Both the position numbers and the translations under genes were made by a program. Shown one piece after another: positions 32,936 through 41,286 of a DNA stretch of 45,525 bases. A model generated the notes under the pieces. It worked only from the letters and a program-made list of their open reading frames with translations, had not been told where the DNA came from and searched no databases. Numbering within the stretch: the stretch's first letter is position 1; every line of letters starts with the position of its first letter. Source of the stretch: DATCDE01 sp038252405 (GTDB lineage: Bacteria > Actinomycetota > Actinomycetes > Prado026); NCBI GenBank assembly GCA_038252405.1, contig JBBSAJ010000019.1, forward strand, positions 1-45,525, read 5' to 3'.

Positions 32936-32946
32936 GTCGACGACCC

Positions 32947-33204
32947 ATGGCTCACAAGAAGGGCGCCTCCTCCTCGAGGAACGGGCGCGACTCCAACGCC
33001 CAGCGGCTCGGCGTCAAGCGGTTCGGCGGCCAGCTGGTCAACGCCGGGGAGATCCTGGTGCGGCAGCGCGGCACACACTTCCACCCGGGCACCGGCGTGG
33101 GGCGCGGCGGCGACGACACCCTGTTCGCGCTGACCGCGGGCGCGGTGGAGTTCGGGACCCGGCGCGGACGTCGGGTCGTGAACATCGTCCCGGCGGGGGA
33201 GTAA
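32947..33204 (+). CDS. rpmA: 50S ribosomal protein L27
   Basis: An 85-residue L27, whose N-terminal tail reaches the peptidyl transferase centre. It starts AHKKGASSSRNGRDSN with no N-terminal extension of the Firmicute type, so no protease processing is expected. RQRGTHFHPGTGVGRGGDDTL is the family core. It overlaps nothing and is followed by a strong hairpin terminator that separates it from obgE. Confidence 0.97.
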   Translation: MAHKKGASSSRNGRDSNAQRLGVKRFGGQLVNAGEILVRQRGTHFHPGTGVGRGGDDTLFALTAGAVEFGTRRGRRVVNIVPAGE

Positions 33205-33233
33205 CCGCCCCGACGAGCAACAGTTCGTGGCCG

Positions 33234-33271
33234 CGAGGGCGGGCCGGTCTGCGTGACCGGCACCGCCCTCG
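33234..33271 (+). terminator. intrinsic-type terminator after rpmA
   Basis: CGAGGGCGGGCCGGT (33234-33248) pairs with ACCGGCaCCGCCCTCG (33256-33271), one bulged base, 7-nt loop. It is followed by TTGC rather than a U-tract. It lies 30 bp after the rpmA stop. Confidence 0.65.
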
Positions 33272-33346
33272 TTGCATGATCGGCCCAGGAGCAGCGCAGC
33301 AGGAACGGCCCGGTAGCACCCGACCGACCGGCGAGAGGAGACGAGC

Positions 33347-34705
33347 GTGGCGACCTTCGTGGACCGCGTCGTCGTGTACGCCGCCGCCGGTGACGGCGGC
33401 CACGGCTGCGCCTCGGTGCACCGGGAGAAGTTCAAGCCGCTCGGCGGTCCGGACGGCGGCAACGGTGGCCGCGGCGGCGACGTGGTGGTGGTCGTCGACC
33501 CGTCCGTCACCACGCTGCTGGACTACCACCACGCGCCGCACCGGCGGGCCACCAGCGGTCGACCGGGCCAGGGCGGCCACCGGGACGGCGCCGACGGCGA
33601 GGACCTCGTGCTCGCGGTCCCCGACGGCACCGTGGTCACCGCCGCCGACGGGGAAGTGCTCGCCGACCTGGTGGGCGCCGGGTCGCGGTACGTGCTGGCC
33701 CAGGGCGGCCGCGGCGGGCTCGGCAACGCGGCGTTGGCGTCGCCGCGGCGCAAGGCGCCCGGCTTCGCGCTGCTCGGCGAGCCGGGCGACAGCGCCGACA
33801 TCGTCCTGGAGCTCAAGACGGTCGCGGACGTCGGCCTGATCGGCTACCCCAGCGCCGGCAAGTCCTCGCTCGTGGCCGCGATGTCCTCGGCCAAGCCGAA
33901 GATCGCCGACTACCCGTTCACCACGCTGGTGCCCAACCTCGGCGTGGTCGACGCGGGCGGGTTCCGGTTCACCGTGGCCGACGTGCCCGGGCTGATCCCC
34001 GGAGCCAGCGAGGGCAAGGGCCTCGGGCTGGACTTCCTGCGGCACGTGGAGCGCTGCTCGGTGCTCGTGCACGTGCTGGACTGCGCCACCCTCGAGCCGG
34101 GCCGCGACCCGTCGTCCGACCTTGATGTGATCGAGAACGAGCTGACCGCCTACGCGACCGACCTGGCCGACCGGCCCCGGCTCGTGGTGCTCAACAAGGT
34201 GGACGTGCCCGAGGCCCGCGACCTCGCCGAACTGGTCCGGCCCGAGCTGGAGGCCCGCGGCTACCGGGTGTACGCGGTCAGCGCTGTCTCGCACGAGGGG
34301 CTGCGCGAGCTCGGCTTCGGCATGGCCGACATCGTGCGGTCGGCCAGGGCCGCGGCGGCGGAGCCGGAGGTCACCCGCATCGTGCTGCGGCCCAAGGCCG
34401 TCGACGAGGTCGGGTTCCGGGTGGTGCGCGAGAGCGACCGGTTCCGAGTCGTCGGCGAGAAGCCGCAGCGCTGGGTCCGGCAGACCGACTTCTCCAACGA
34501 GGAGGCGGTCGGCTACCTGGCCGACCGGCTGGCCCGGCTCGGGGTCGAGGACGCGCTGCGCGCGGCCGGTGCCCGGCCGGGCGACGCGGTGCTCATCGGC
34601 CCGCTCGACGACTCGGTGGTCTTCGACTGGGAGCCGACGGTGTCCGCGGGCGCCGAGCTGCTGCCCGGTCCGCGCGGCACGGACGCGCGGCTCGACCGGC
34701 GGTAG
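33347..34705 (+). CDS. obgE: GTPase Obg
   Basis: A 452-residue Obg GTPase that aids large-subunit assembly and responds to nucleotide levels. The Gly-rich Obg fold runs from FVDRVVVYAAAGDGGHGC to about residue 158. The G domain has G1 GYPSAGKSS, G3 DVPGLI and G4 NKVD. The C-terminal OCT domain covers RVVGEKPQRWVRQTDFSNEE. An acidic Asp/Arg tail ends the protein. The GTG at 33347 has GAGAGGAGA upstream. The proB start is 2 nt after its stop, a common actinobacterial coupling. Confidence 0.96.
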   Translation: MATFVDRVVVYAAAGDGGHGCASVHREKFKPLGGPDGGNGGRGGDVVVVVDPSVTTLLDYHHAPHRRATSGRPGQGGHRDGADGEDLVLAVPDGTVVTAADGEVLADLVGAGSRYVLAQGGRGGLGNAALASPRRKAPGFALLGEPGDSADIVLELKTVADVGLIGYPSAGKSSLVAAMSSAKPKIADYPFTTLVPNLGVVDAGGFRFTVADVPGLIPGASEGKGLGLDFLRHVERCSVLVHVLDCATLEPGRDPSSDLDVIENELTAYATDLADRPRLVVLNKVDVPEARDLAELVRPELEARGYRVYAVSAVSHEGLRELGFGMADIVRSARAAAAEPEVTRIVLRPKAVDEVGFRVVRESDRFRVVGEKPQRWVRQTDFSNEEAVGYLADRLARLGVEDALRAAGARPGDAVLIGPLDDSVVFDWEPTVSAGAELLPGPRGTDARLDRR

Positions 34706-34707
34706 GC

Positions 34708-35823
34708 GTGCGCAAGGACGTCGTGGCGGCCCGGCGGGTCGTCGTCAAGGTCGGGTCGTCCTCGCTCACGACGGCGGACGGCGCGCTCGATGTCGCCGCC
34801 GTCGGGCTGCTGGTCGAGGAGGTCGCGGCCCGGGTCGAGGCTGGCGTCCAGGTGGTGCTCGTCTCGTCCGGTGCCATCGCCGCGGGGCTCACCCCGCTGG
34901 GTCTGGTCCAGCGTCCCCAGGACCTCGCCACGCAGCAGGCGGCCGCAAGCGTAGGCCAGGGCCTGCTGCTGCACCACTACACGGCGGCGTTCGCCCGGCA
35001 CCGGCTGACGGTGGGGCAGGTGCTGCTGACCGCTGACGACGTCGTCCGCCGCACCCACTACCGCAACGCCCAGCGCACCCTGCAGCGGCTGCTCGAGATG
35101 GGCACCGTCCCCGTGGTCAACGAGAACGACACCGTGGCCACCCAGGAGATCCGGTTCGGGGACAACGACCGGCTGGCCGCCCTGGTGGCCCACCTGGTGC
35201 ACGCCGAGCTGCTGGTCCTGCTCTCCGACGTGGATGGGCTCTACGACGGCGACCCGGGCCGCGCGGGCGCCCGGCTGCTCCCCGAGGTGCGGGGCCCGCA
35301 GGACCTCGTCGACGTCCGGCTGGGCCGGGCCGGGCGATCCAGGGTCGGCACCGGCGGGATGGTGACCAAGGTCGAGGCGGCGCGGATCGCCGGGACCGCC
35401 GGCATCCCGGTCGTGCTCACGTCGGCCGCGCGGGCCGGCGCGGCGCTGCGCGGGGAGCCGGTCGGCACGCACTTCCAGCCCACCGGGCACCGGACGGCGA
35501 CCCGGCTGCTGTGGCTGGCCCACGCGACGGCGCCGCAGGGCCGACTGCACCTGGACGCCGGCGCCGTGCGCGCCGTCGTGGAGCGGCGGATGTCGCTGCT
35601 CGCGGCCGGGATCAGCGCGGTCGACGGTCGGTTCCAGGCCGGGGACCCGGTCGACCTTCTGGACGAAACCGGTCGCACGGTGGCCCGCGGTCTGGTCAAC
35701 TTCGATGCGTCGGAACTGCCCGGCCTGCTGGGCCGGTCGACCCGGGAGCTGGCTCGTGAGCTCGGCCCGGGGTATGAGCGGGAGGTCGTCCACCGCGACG
35801 ACCTGGTGGTGCTGCACGGCTGA
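34708..35823 (+). CDS. proB: glutamate 5-kinase
   Basis: A 371-residue enzyme that makes gamma-glutamyl phosphate, first step of proline synthesis. The amino-acid-kinase domain (to about residue 260) shows VVKVGSSSLT, SSGAIAAG, ENDTVATQEIRFGDND and LLSDVDGLYDGDP. A C-terminal PUA domain follows. PUA is usual for bacterial ProB and may sense proline. The GTG start is 2 nt after the obgE stop, so it is translated with obgE. The partner proA lies 448 bp downstream beyond a small unknown gene and has its own predicted promoter. Confidence 0.95.
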   Translation: MRKDVVAARRVVVKVGSSSLTTADGALDVAAVGLLVEEVAARVEAGVQVVLVSSGAIAAGLTPLGLVQRPQDLATQQAAASVGQGLLLHHYTAAFARHRLTVGQVLLTADDVVRRTHYRNAQRTLQRLLEMGTVPVVNENDTVATQEIRFGDNDRLAALVAHLVHAELLVLLSDVDGLYDGDPGRAGARLLPEVRGPQDLVDVRLGRAGRSRVGTGGMVTKVEAARIAGTAGIPVVLTSAARAGAALRGEPVGTHFQPTGHRTATRLLWLAHATAPQGRLHLDAGAVRAVVERRMSLLAAGISAVDGRFQAGDPVDLLDETGRTVARGLVNFDASELPGLLGRSTRELARELGPGYEREVVHRDDLVVLHG

Positions 35824-35835
35824 CAGGGAGGGCGC

Positions 35836-36234
35836 GTGCACGGTGCTCTGCCCAGCCCCAGCCCCAGCGCCGGCCTGGCCGGCCGGATGTGGCACGTGAC
35901 CCTCACGGTGCGCGGGGTGGCCATCCCCCCGGACGAGGTACGGGCCGGGGTCGAGCGGCTGCAGCACGAACGGCCCTTCCTGCTCGCCGGGCGCTACTCG
36001 GCCGACTGCGCCGAGGTGCGGTACTGGGAGGAGGCCGAGCGGCTCGAGGACGCCGCAGCCCTCGCCCTGCGGCTGTGGGGCGAGCACCGGCTCAGCGCCG
36101 GCCTGCCGCCCTGGAGCGTCGTGGGTCTGGAGGTCATCGATCGCGAGACCTTCAGCGTGCGCGGCGCCCGCGGCGAGCTCGACGTGCGGCTCGCCCCGGC
36201 CGGCGCCGTGCGCCCCTTCGGCGGCGGCGGCTGA
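35836..36234 (+). CDS. conserved small protein between proB and proA, function unknown
   Basis: A 132-residue soluble protein. The GTG at 35836 has GGGAGG 5 nt upstream; an internal ATG at 35887 (WHVTLTVRGVAIPPDEV) is the alternative and would drop a Pro/Ser/Ala-rich leader. The core (WHVTLTVRGVAIPPDEVRAG, then RPFLLAGRYSADCAEVRYWEEAERLEDAAA) has an alternating beta-alpha pattern and a YW-EE-E acidic patch. I recognise no named domain. Its position inside the proline operon suggests co-expression with proB and obgE, but nothing ties it to proline chemistry. Confidence 0.65.
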   Translation: MHGALPSPSPSAGLAGRMWHVTLTVRGVAIPPDEVRAGVERLQHERPFLLAGRYSADCAEVRYWEEAERLEDAAALALRLWGEHRLSAGLPPWSVVGLEVIDRETFSVRGARGELDVRLAPAGAVRPFGGGG

Positions 36235-36259
36235 GGCTGCTCGCCGCTGGGTCGGCAGC

Positions 36260-36265
36260 TACCCT
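36260..36265 (+). promoter_or_regulatory. predicted leaderless -10 element of proA
   Basis: TACCCT lies 6 nt before the proA ATG at 36272. It would allow proA expression independent of obgE-proB. Confidence 0.45.
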
Positions 36266-36271
36266 TCCAGG

Positions 36272-37552
36272 ATGAGCGACCCGATCGACGAGCGCGCCGC
36301 CGTCCTCGAGGCGGCCCGGCTGGCCAGGGACGCCGCCGTGCTGCTGGCCCCGCTGACCCGTGCGGCTAAGGACGCCGCGCTGCTCGCCATGGCCGACGCG
36401 CTGGAGAAGGAGTCGGCATCGGTGCTGGCCGCCAACGCCGAGGACGTCGAGCGGGCCAGGACCGACGGCACCCCGGCCGCGATGATCGACCGGTTGGCGC
36501 TCACCGAGGGCCGGCTGGCCGACATCGCCGCCGCGCTGCGCCAGGTCGCGGACCTGCCGGACCCGGTCGGCGAGGTGGTCCGCGGGTCGCGGCTGCCGAA
36601 CGGACTGGAGTTGCGCCAGGTCCGGGTGCCCATGGGGGTCATCGGCATCATCTACGAGGCCCGGCCCAACGTCACGGTCGACGCGGCCGGGCTGTGTCTG
36701 AAGAGCGGCAACGCGGTGCTGCTGCGCGGCTCGTCGTCCGCGCACGCGTCCAACACGGCGCTGGTCGCGGTCATGCAGGACGCCCTCGAGGCCGCGGGCC
36801 TGCCCCGGCACGCCGTCACGCTGGTGCCGGGGACCTCCCGGGAGTCGGTGCAGCACCTGATGACCGCCCGCGGCCTGGTCGACGTGCTGATCCCGCGCGG
36901 CGGCGCCGGACTGATCCGCAGCGTGGTCGAGGGGTCGACCGTGCCGGTCATCGAGACCGGGGTGGGCAACTGCCACGTCTACGTCGACGCGGACGCCGAC
37001 CTCGCCAAGGCCGTGCGGATCCTGGTGAACTCCAAGGCGCAGCGGCCCAGCGTGTGCAACGCGGCCGAGACCCTGCTCGTCCACCAGGCGGTCGCCCCCG
37101 CGTTCCTGCCCGTGGCTCTCGAGGCGTTGCGCGCGGCCGGGGTGACCGTGCACGGTGACGACACCGTGGCCGGGTACGCGGGGGACGCCGGGGTGGCCTT
37201 CGCGCCGGCCACCGACGAGGACTGGGACACCGAGTACCTCTCGCTGGACCTCGCCGCGGCCGTCGTCCCCGACCTGGACGCCGCGCTGGCGCACATCCGC
37301 CGGCACGGCAGCGGGCACACCGAGGCGATCGTCACCGAGAACGGCCCGACCTCCCGGCGGTTCATCGCCGGCGTGGACGCCGCCGCCGTGATGGTGAACG
37401 CGTCCACCCGTTTCACCGACGGCGGCGAGCTCGGGTTCGGCGCGGAGATCGGGATCTCCACTCAAAAACTGCACGCCCGCGGCCCGATGGGGCTCCCGGA
37501 GCTGACCTCGACGACCTACGTGGTGACTGGGGACGGACATGTCCGTGTCTGA
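36272..37552 (+). CDS. proA: gamma-glutamyl phosphate reductase
   Basis: A 426-residue aldehyde-dehydrogenase-fold enzyme that reduces gamma-glutamyl phosphate to glutamate semialdehyde with NADPH, second step of proline synthesis. The catalytic Cys is in RPSVCNAAETLLV near residue 268. The family signature VPMGVIGIIYEARPNVTVDA and the C-terminal STRFTDGGELGFGAEIGIST are complete. The ATG at 36272 is supported by TACCCT upstream. The following membrane protein gene overlaps its 3' end by 14 nt. Confidence 0.96.
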   Translation: MSDPIDERAAVLEAARLARDAAVLLAPLTRAAKDAALLAMADALEKESASVLAANAEDVERARTDGTPAAMIDRLALTEGRLADIAAALRQVADLPDPVGEVVRGSRLPNGLELRQVRVPMGVIGIIYEARPNVTVDAAGLCLKSGNAVLLRGSSSAHASNTALVAVMQDALEAAGLPRHAVTLVPGTSRESVQHLMTARGLVDVLIPRGGAGLIRSVVEGSTVPVIETGVGNCHVYVDADADLAKAVRILVNSKAQRPSVCNAAETLLVHQAVAPAFLPVALEALRAAGVTVHGDDTVAGYAGDAGVAFAPATDEDWDTEYLSLDLAAAVVPDLDAALAHIRRHGSGHTEAIVTENGPTSRRFIAGVDAAAVMVNASTRFTDGGELGFGAEIGISTQKLHARGPMGLPELTSTTYVVTGDGHVRV

Positions 37553-38030
37553 CACGTCGGTTGCGCACCCACCGGCGCCCTCCCCGGTGCCTCGCTGGAT
37601 CGGGCCGACGTTCATCGCCCTGGCCGTGCTCACCGTGCCGTGGATCGGCGTGCTCGCCATGACGCTGCCCAAGCACCAGTACGCCGGGCACTACCGGCTG
37701 GCCTGGGTCGGCTTCGACGTACTGCTGGTGATCATGTTGGCGCGCACCGGCTGGGTGGCCTGGCGGGGCCGGGACCACGTCCAGCTGCCCGCGGTCATGA
37801 CCGGGACGCTGCTCGTGGTCGACGCCTGGTTCGACATCATGACCTCGCACGGCCGGGACCAGATGCTCACCGCGTTCGGCTCGGCCCTGCTCATCGAGGT
37901 CCCGCTGGCCGCGCTGTGCTTCTGGATCGCCCGGCACGCCGAACGGGTTCGTCGCGACCGGCTGCGGTGGGCGCTGCGCAGGGCCAGGGACGGCGTCGAC
38001 CTCGAACGGGCGCGGCTGAGTGCCCAGTGA
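37539..38030 (+). CDS. four-helix membrane protein of unknown function
   Basis: A 163-residue membrane protein with hydrophobic segments near 20-43, 55-70, 82-100 and 108-128 and a basic cytosolic tail (RHAERVRRDRLRWALRRARD). The motif VVDAWFDIMTSHGRDQM in the third-helix region looks conserved within a family I have seen only as uncharacterised actinobacterial membrane proteins. It overlaps proA by 14 nt at its start (ATG 37539) and the cysQ-like gene by 11 nt at its end, so it belongs to the proA transcript. Confidence 0.7.
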   Translation: MSVSDTSVAHPPAPSPVPRWIGPTFIALAVLTVPWIGVLAMTLPKHQYAGHYRLAWVGFDVLLVIMLARTGWVAWRGRDHVQLPAVMTGTLLVVDAWFDIMTSHGRDQMLTAFGSALLIEVPLAALCFWIARHAERVRRDRLRWALRRARDGVDLERARLSAQ

Positions 38031-38769
38031 GGACGCCGAGCTAGCCACCCGGCTGGCCGCCGAGGTCGGGGAGCTGCTGCTCGAAATCCGCGACGACCAC
38101 CCGGCCGCCGAGCCGCGTGAGCTCGGCCCGCTCGGTGACCGGGAGGCCCAGCGGCTGGTCGACACCCGACTGTCCGCGGAGCGGCCCGCCGACGCGATGC
38201 TGTCGGAGGAGGCGGCGGACGACGGTGCCCGGCTCACGGCCGACCGGGTCTGGATCATCGACCCGCTCGACGGAACCTGGGAGTTCGCCCGCCGCCGGGC
38301 CGACTGGGCGGCGCACGTGGCGCTGTGGCAGCGCGGCTCGCTGGCCGCCGGTGCGGTCGCGCTGCCCGACCTCGGGGTGCTGCTGTCCACCGACCCGGCC
38401 CCGATGACGCCGTCCGGCCCGCTGCCGGGGCGGCTGCGGCTCGCGGTGAGCCGTTCGCGTCCTCCGGCGCTGGCGCGCGCCCTGGCGAACCAGCTGGACC
38501 TCGACCTGGTGCCCATGGGGTCGGCCGGGGTGAAGGCGGCCGCTGTGGTCCGCGGCGACGTGGACGCCTACCTGCACGCCGGCGGCCTGTCCGAGTGGGA
38601 CTCCGCCGCCCCGGTGGCGGTGGCCCTGGCAGCCGGGCTGCACGCCTCCCGCGTGGACGGCTCGCCGCTGGTCTACAACCAGCCGGACGTGTCCCTGCCG
38701 GACCTGCTGGTCTGCCGTGCCGAGCTGGCCCGGACTCTGCTGGACGAGATTGCGGCGCTGATGCGCTGA
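38020..38769 (+). CDS. cysQ: CysQ-type 3'(2'),5'-bisphosphate nucleotidase / inositol-phosphatase-like
   Basis: A 249-residue member of the inositol monophosphatase fold. The metal site WIIDPLDGTWEF (near residue 79-90) is the DPxDGT signature, SEEAADD supplies the upstream Glu, and GGLSEWDSAAPVAVA is the second signature (WDxAA). Such enzymes remove the 3' phosphate from PAP/PAPS or the 1-phosphate of inositol; CysQ is the usual label in actinobacteria. The GTG start at 38020 overlaps the previous gene. No sulfate-assimilation genes are nearby, so the substrate is not fixed by context. Confidence 0.82.
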   Translation: MPSEDAELATRLAAEVGELLLEIRDDHPAAEPRELGPLGDREAQRLVDTRLSAERPADAMLSEEAADDGARLTADRVWIIDPLDGTWEFARRRADWAAHVALWQRGSLAAGAVALPDLGVLLSTDPAPMTPSGPLPGRLRLAVSRSRPPALARALANQLDLDLVPMGSAGVKAAAVVRGDVDAYLHAGGLSEWDSAAPVAVALAAGLHASRVDGSPLVYNQPDVSLPDLLVCRAELARTLLDEIAALMR

Positions 38770-38788
38770 TCTGCCGGAGTCCGGCGGA

Positions 38789-38794
38789 TACGCT
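38789..38794 (+). promoter_or_regulatory. predicted leaderless -10 element of the 48-aa membrane peptide
   Basis: TACGCT lies 7 nt before the ATG at 38802. Confidence 0.4.
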
Positions 38795-38801
38795 GCCCGC
38801 C

Positions 38802-38948
38802 ATGAGTGCGAACATCCACGCCGCCCTGCCGTCGTCCGCCGAGCTCTTCCCCCACGAGACCCCGGCACCCCTGGTCATGGGGATCGGCGCGTTCGTCGTG
38901 CTCGTCGTCGCGCTGATCATCGTCACCCGGTTGAACAAGGACCGCTGA
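38802..38948 (+). CDS. 48-residue single-pass membrane peptide
   Basis: The ATG at 38802 opens a 48-codon frame: an N-terminal half with PSSAELFPHETPAPLVM, one strong membrane helix (about 24-42, MGIGAFVVLVVALIIVTRL) and a basic end NKDR. TACGCT 7 nt upstream and normal codon usage support a real gene, despite its size. The form, with a short periplasmic arm and one C-in helix, resembles small regulators of membrane enzymes. Its neighbours are cysQ upstream and a CoxE-like gene starting 7 bp downstream. No function can be assigned. Confidence 0.6.
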   Translation: MSANIHAALPSSAELFPHETPAPLVMGIGAFVVLVVALIIVTRLNKDR

Positions 38949-38955
38949 GACGCCC

Positions 38956-40362
38956 GTGGGCGCCGGTCTGCTCGACCGCTCGCTGGGGCTGGTGCACGCG
39001 CTGCGGGCGGCCGGGGTGCCGGTGTCGGTCGCCGAGACCCTGGACGCCGCCTCGGCGATGGCCGTCGTGGACCTGCTCGACCGGGACGGCCTGCGTGCGG
39101 CCCTGGCCGCGACGCTGCTCAAGCGCCCGGCCCACCGGGCCGCCTTCGACGCGCTGTTCGACCTGTGGTTCCCGCCGCTCGTGGGGGAGCCGGGAGCGGC
39201 TGACCAGGACGACGGGTCTGCTGACGCGACGCCGCACCCTCCCGGCCAGGCCGTGGACCTGCGCGAGGACTTCCGGGCCCGGCTGCTGGACGCCCTCCTC
39301 GACGGCGACGCCGCCGCCATCGCCCGGCTGGCCAGGGAGGCGGTGGCCGCCTTCGGCCGCGCCGAGAGCCGCCCCGGCCGGCAGTCGTTCTTCGGCTACC
39401 GGGTGCTGCGAGCGGTTTCCCCGGAGACGCTCGTGGCCGCGCTGATCGAGGGCCTGCTGGGCGGTGGGGGTGCCGAGCGGACGACGTTTCGCGAGGAGGT
39501 CGCCCGGGTCGGCGCTCGGGAGCGGGTGCGCGCCTTCGAGCAGGCGGTCGAGGCTGAGATCCGGCGCCGGCTGGCCGAGGAGAAGGGCGCCGAGCAGGTC
39601 GCCGCCACCGCCGTCCGGCCGCTCGTCGACCAGGTCGACTTCCTGCGCGCCTCCCGCGACGACCTGCTCGCGCTGCGGCGGCAGGTGTACCCGCTGGCCC
39701 GCCGGCTGGCCACCAGACTGGCGGCCCGCCGACGGCCGGGCCGGTCGGGGCGGCTGGACGTGCGGCGGACCGTGCGGGCGTCCCTGGGCAGCGGTGGGGT
39801 CCCGATCACCACCCACCACCGGCCGCGGCGCCCCCACAAGCCGGAGCTCGTGGTGCTGTGCGACCTGTCCGGCTCGGTGGCGTCGTTCGCCCACTTCACG
39901 CTGCTGCTCACCTGGGCGCTGAAGGAGCAGTTCACCCGGGTCCGCGCGTTCGGGTTCATCGACACCACCGACGAGGTGACCCGTTTCCTGGACCGGGCCG
40001 AGGACCTGCCCGGCGCGCTGGCCCGGATGGCCCGCGAGGCGGAGCTGGTCTGGTTCGACGGGCACTCCGACTACGGGCACGCCTTCGAGGTGTTCGCCGA
40101 GCGTTACGCCGACGCGATCACGCCGCGCACCTCGCTGCTCGTGCTCGGTGACGGGCGGACGAACTACCGCAGCCCGGCGCTGCCGGTGCTCCGGCGGCTG
40201 GCGGGGGAGGCCCGGCACGCGTACTGGCTCAACCCGGAGCCGCGGGGACAGTGGGGCAGCGGGGACTCCTCTGCGCTCGCCTACGCCGAAGTCATGGACA
40301 TGGTGGAGTGCCGCACGGTCGCTCAGCTCGAGCACTTCGTCACCCATCACCTGTCAGGGTGA
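38956..40362 (+). CDS. CoxE-like VWA domain protein
   Basis: A 468-residue protein of the CoxE family. The C-terminal von Willebrand A domain starts at about residue 295, with the metal-site motif CDLSGSVASF (302-306 region) and later WFDGHSDYGHAF and LGDGRTNYR. The N-terminal helical half is typical of CoxE proteins (LREDFRARLLDALLDGDAAAIARLAR). Such proteins work with MoxR-type AAA+ ATPases in metal-cofactor insertion, for example into CO dehydrogenase. No MoxR gene is in the window, but fdhD, a molybdenum-enzyme maturation gene, follows. The GTG at 38956 is chosen by spacing. Confidence 0.82.
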   Translation: MGAGLLDRSLGLVHALRAAGVPVSVAETLDAASAMAVVDLLDRDGLRAALAATLLKRPAHRAAFDALFDLWFPPLVGEPGAADQDDGSADATPHPPGQAVDLREDFRARLLDALLDGDAAAIARLAREAVAAFGRAESRPGRQSFFGYRVLRAVSPETLVAALIEGLLGGGGAERTTFREEVARVGARERVRAFEQAVEAEIRRRLAEEKGAEQVAATAVRPLVDQVDFLRASRDDLLALRRQVYPLARRLATRLAARRRPGRSGRLDVRRTVRASLGSGGVPITTHHRPRRPHKPELVVLCDLSGSVASFAHFTLLLTWALKEQFTRVRAFGFIDTTDEVTRFLDRAEDLPGALARMAREAELVWFDGHSDYGHAFEVFAERYADAITPRTSLLVLGDGRTNYRSPALPVLRRLAGEARHAYWLNPEPRGQWGSGDSSALAYAEVMDMVECRTVAQLEHFVTHHLSG

Positions 40363-40393
40363 CGACGAGCTATACGTCGTCCTCACCCTGACA
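40352..40393 (+). terminator. hairpin terminator after the CoxE-like gene
   Basis: TGTCAGGGTGACGACG (40352-40367) pairs with CGTCGTcctCACCCTGACA (40375-40393), a 16-bp stem with a 3-nt bulge. It overlaps the last codons and stop of the gene. It separates it from fdhD, whose promoter follows. Confidence 0.6.
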
Positions 40394-40406
40394 AGTCGGC
40401 AGCGGG

Positions 40407-40412
40407 TACGGT
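40407..40412 (+). promoter_or_regulatory. predicted leaderless -10 element of fdhD
   Basis: TACGGT lies 6 nt before the fdhD ATG at 40419, immediately after the terminator hairpin. Confidence 0.45.
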
Positions 40413-40418
40413 GCGAGG

Positions 40419-41258
40419 ATGGCTGGCCCGGTGACCAGGACGCGCGGGCTGCGGATCGACGGCGCGGTCGTCCGCGGCCGCGAGGAGCAGCTGGCCACCG
40501 AGGAGCCGCTGGAGATCCGGGCCGGGGACCGGCGGCTCGCGGTGACCATGCGCACGCCGGGCGCGGACTTCGAGCTCGCGGCCGGCTGGCTGCACGGCGA
40601 GGGTGTCGTCGCCGGGCCGGCGGACCTGCGCTCGCTGCGCTACTGCACGGACGCCGACCTTGAGCCGGACGAGCGGTTCAACGTGGTCACCGCTGAGCTC
40701 TCCGGCGCCGCAGCCGAGCGGGTCGCCCGGCTCGCCCCGCGCGGCTTCGTGGTCTCCAGCGCCTGCGGCGTCTGCGGCCGGGAGACGGTGGCCGACCTGC
40801 GAGCGCTGGGCCGGACGCTGCCCGAGCCGGACGCCGGCGACCGGCTGGAGCCCGGCTGGCTGGCCGGCCTGCCCGAGCAGCTGCGGGCCCGGCAGACAGT
40901 GTTCGACCGGACCGGCGGCCTGCACGCCGCCGGCCTGTTCGACCCGTACACGGGGACGGCCCTGGTCGTGCGGGAGGACGTCGGGCGGCACAACGCGGTG
41001 GACAAGGTCATCGGCTGGGCGCTCCTCGGCGGCGTGCCCTCCCTGACCGGGACCGTGCTGGTCGTCAGCGGGCGGGCCTCGTTCGAGATCGTCCAGAAGG
41101 CGCTGGCCGCGGGGATCCCGGCGCTGGTCGCCGTGTCCGCGCCGTCCAGCCTGGCCGTCGACGTGGCCCGGGAGTTCGGGATGGCCCTCGTGGGGTTCGT
41201 CCGCGAGGGGCGGATCACGGTGTACTCCGGCGAGGCGCGGCTCGCGCTGCCCGGCTGA
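40419..41258 (+). CDS. fdhD: formate dehydrogenase accessory sulfurtransferase FdhD
   Basis: A 279-residue FdhD, which passes sulfur from a cysteine desulfurase to the molybdenum cofactor for formate dehydrogenase. The reactive Cys pair is in VVSSACGVCGRE near residue 112-117, in the CxxC loop. The conserved AAGLFD and REDVGRHNAVDKVIG motifs and the SGRASFEIVQKA motif are complete. No formate dehydrogenase structural gene is present in the window. The ATG at 40419 is supported by TACGGT 6 nt upstream. The CoxE-like gene upstream could belong to the same cofactor theme, but it is separated by a terminator. Confidence 0.92.
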   Translation: MAGPVTRTRGLRIDGAVVRGREEQLATEEPLEIRAGDRRLAVTMRTPGADFELAAGWLHGEGVVAGPADLRSLRYCTDADLEPDERFNVVTAELSGAAAERVARLAPRGFVVSSACGVCGRETVADLRALGRTLPEPDAGDRLEPGWLAGLPEQLRARQTVFDRTGGLHAAGLFDPYTGTALVVREDVGRHNAVDKVIGWALLGGVPSLTGTVLVVSGRASFEIVQKALAAGIPALVAVSAPSSLAVDVAREFGMALVGFVREGRITVYSGEARLALPG

Positions 41259-41273
41259 GCGCGCGCGGACGGT

Positions 41274-41279
41274 TAGCCT
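41274..41279 (+). promoter_or_regulatory. predicted leaderless -10 element of nadD
   Basis: TAGCCT lies 7 nt before the GTG start at 41287. It is 15 bp after the fdhD stop. Confidence 0.45.
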
Positions 41280-41286
41280 TCCCTGC

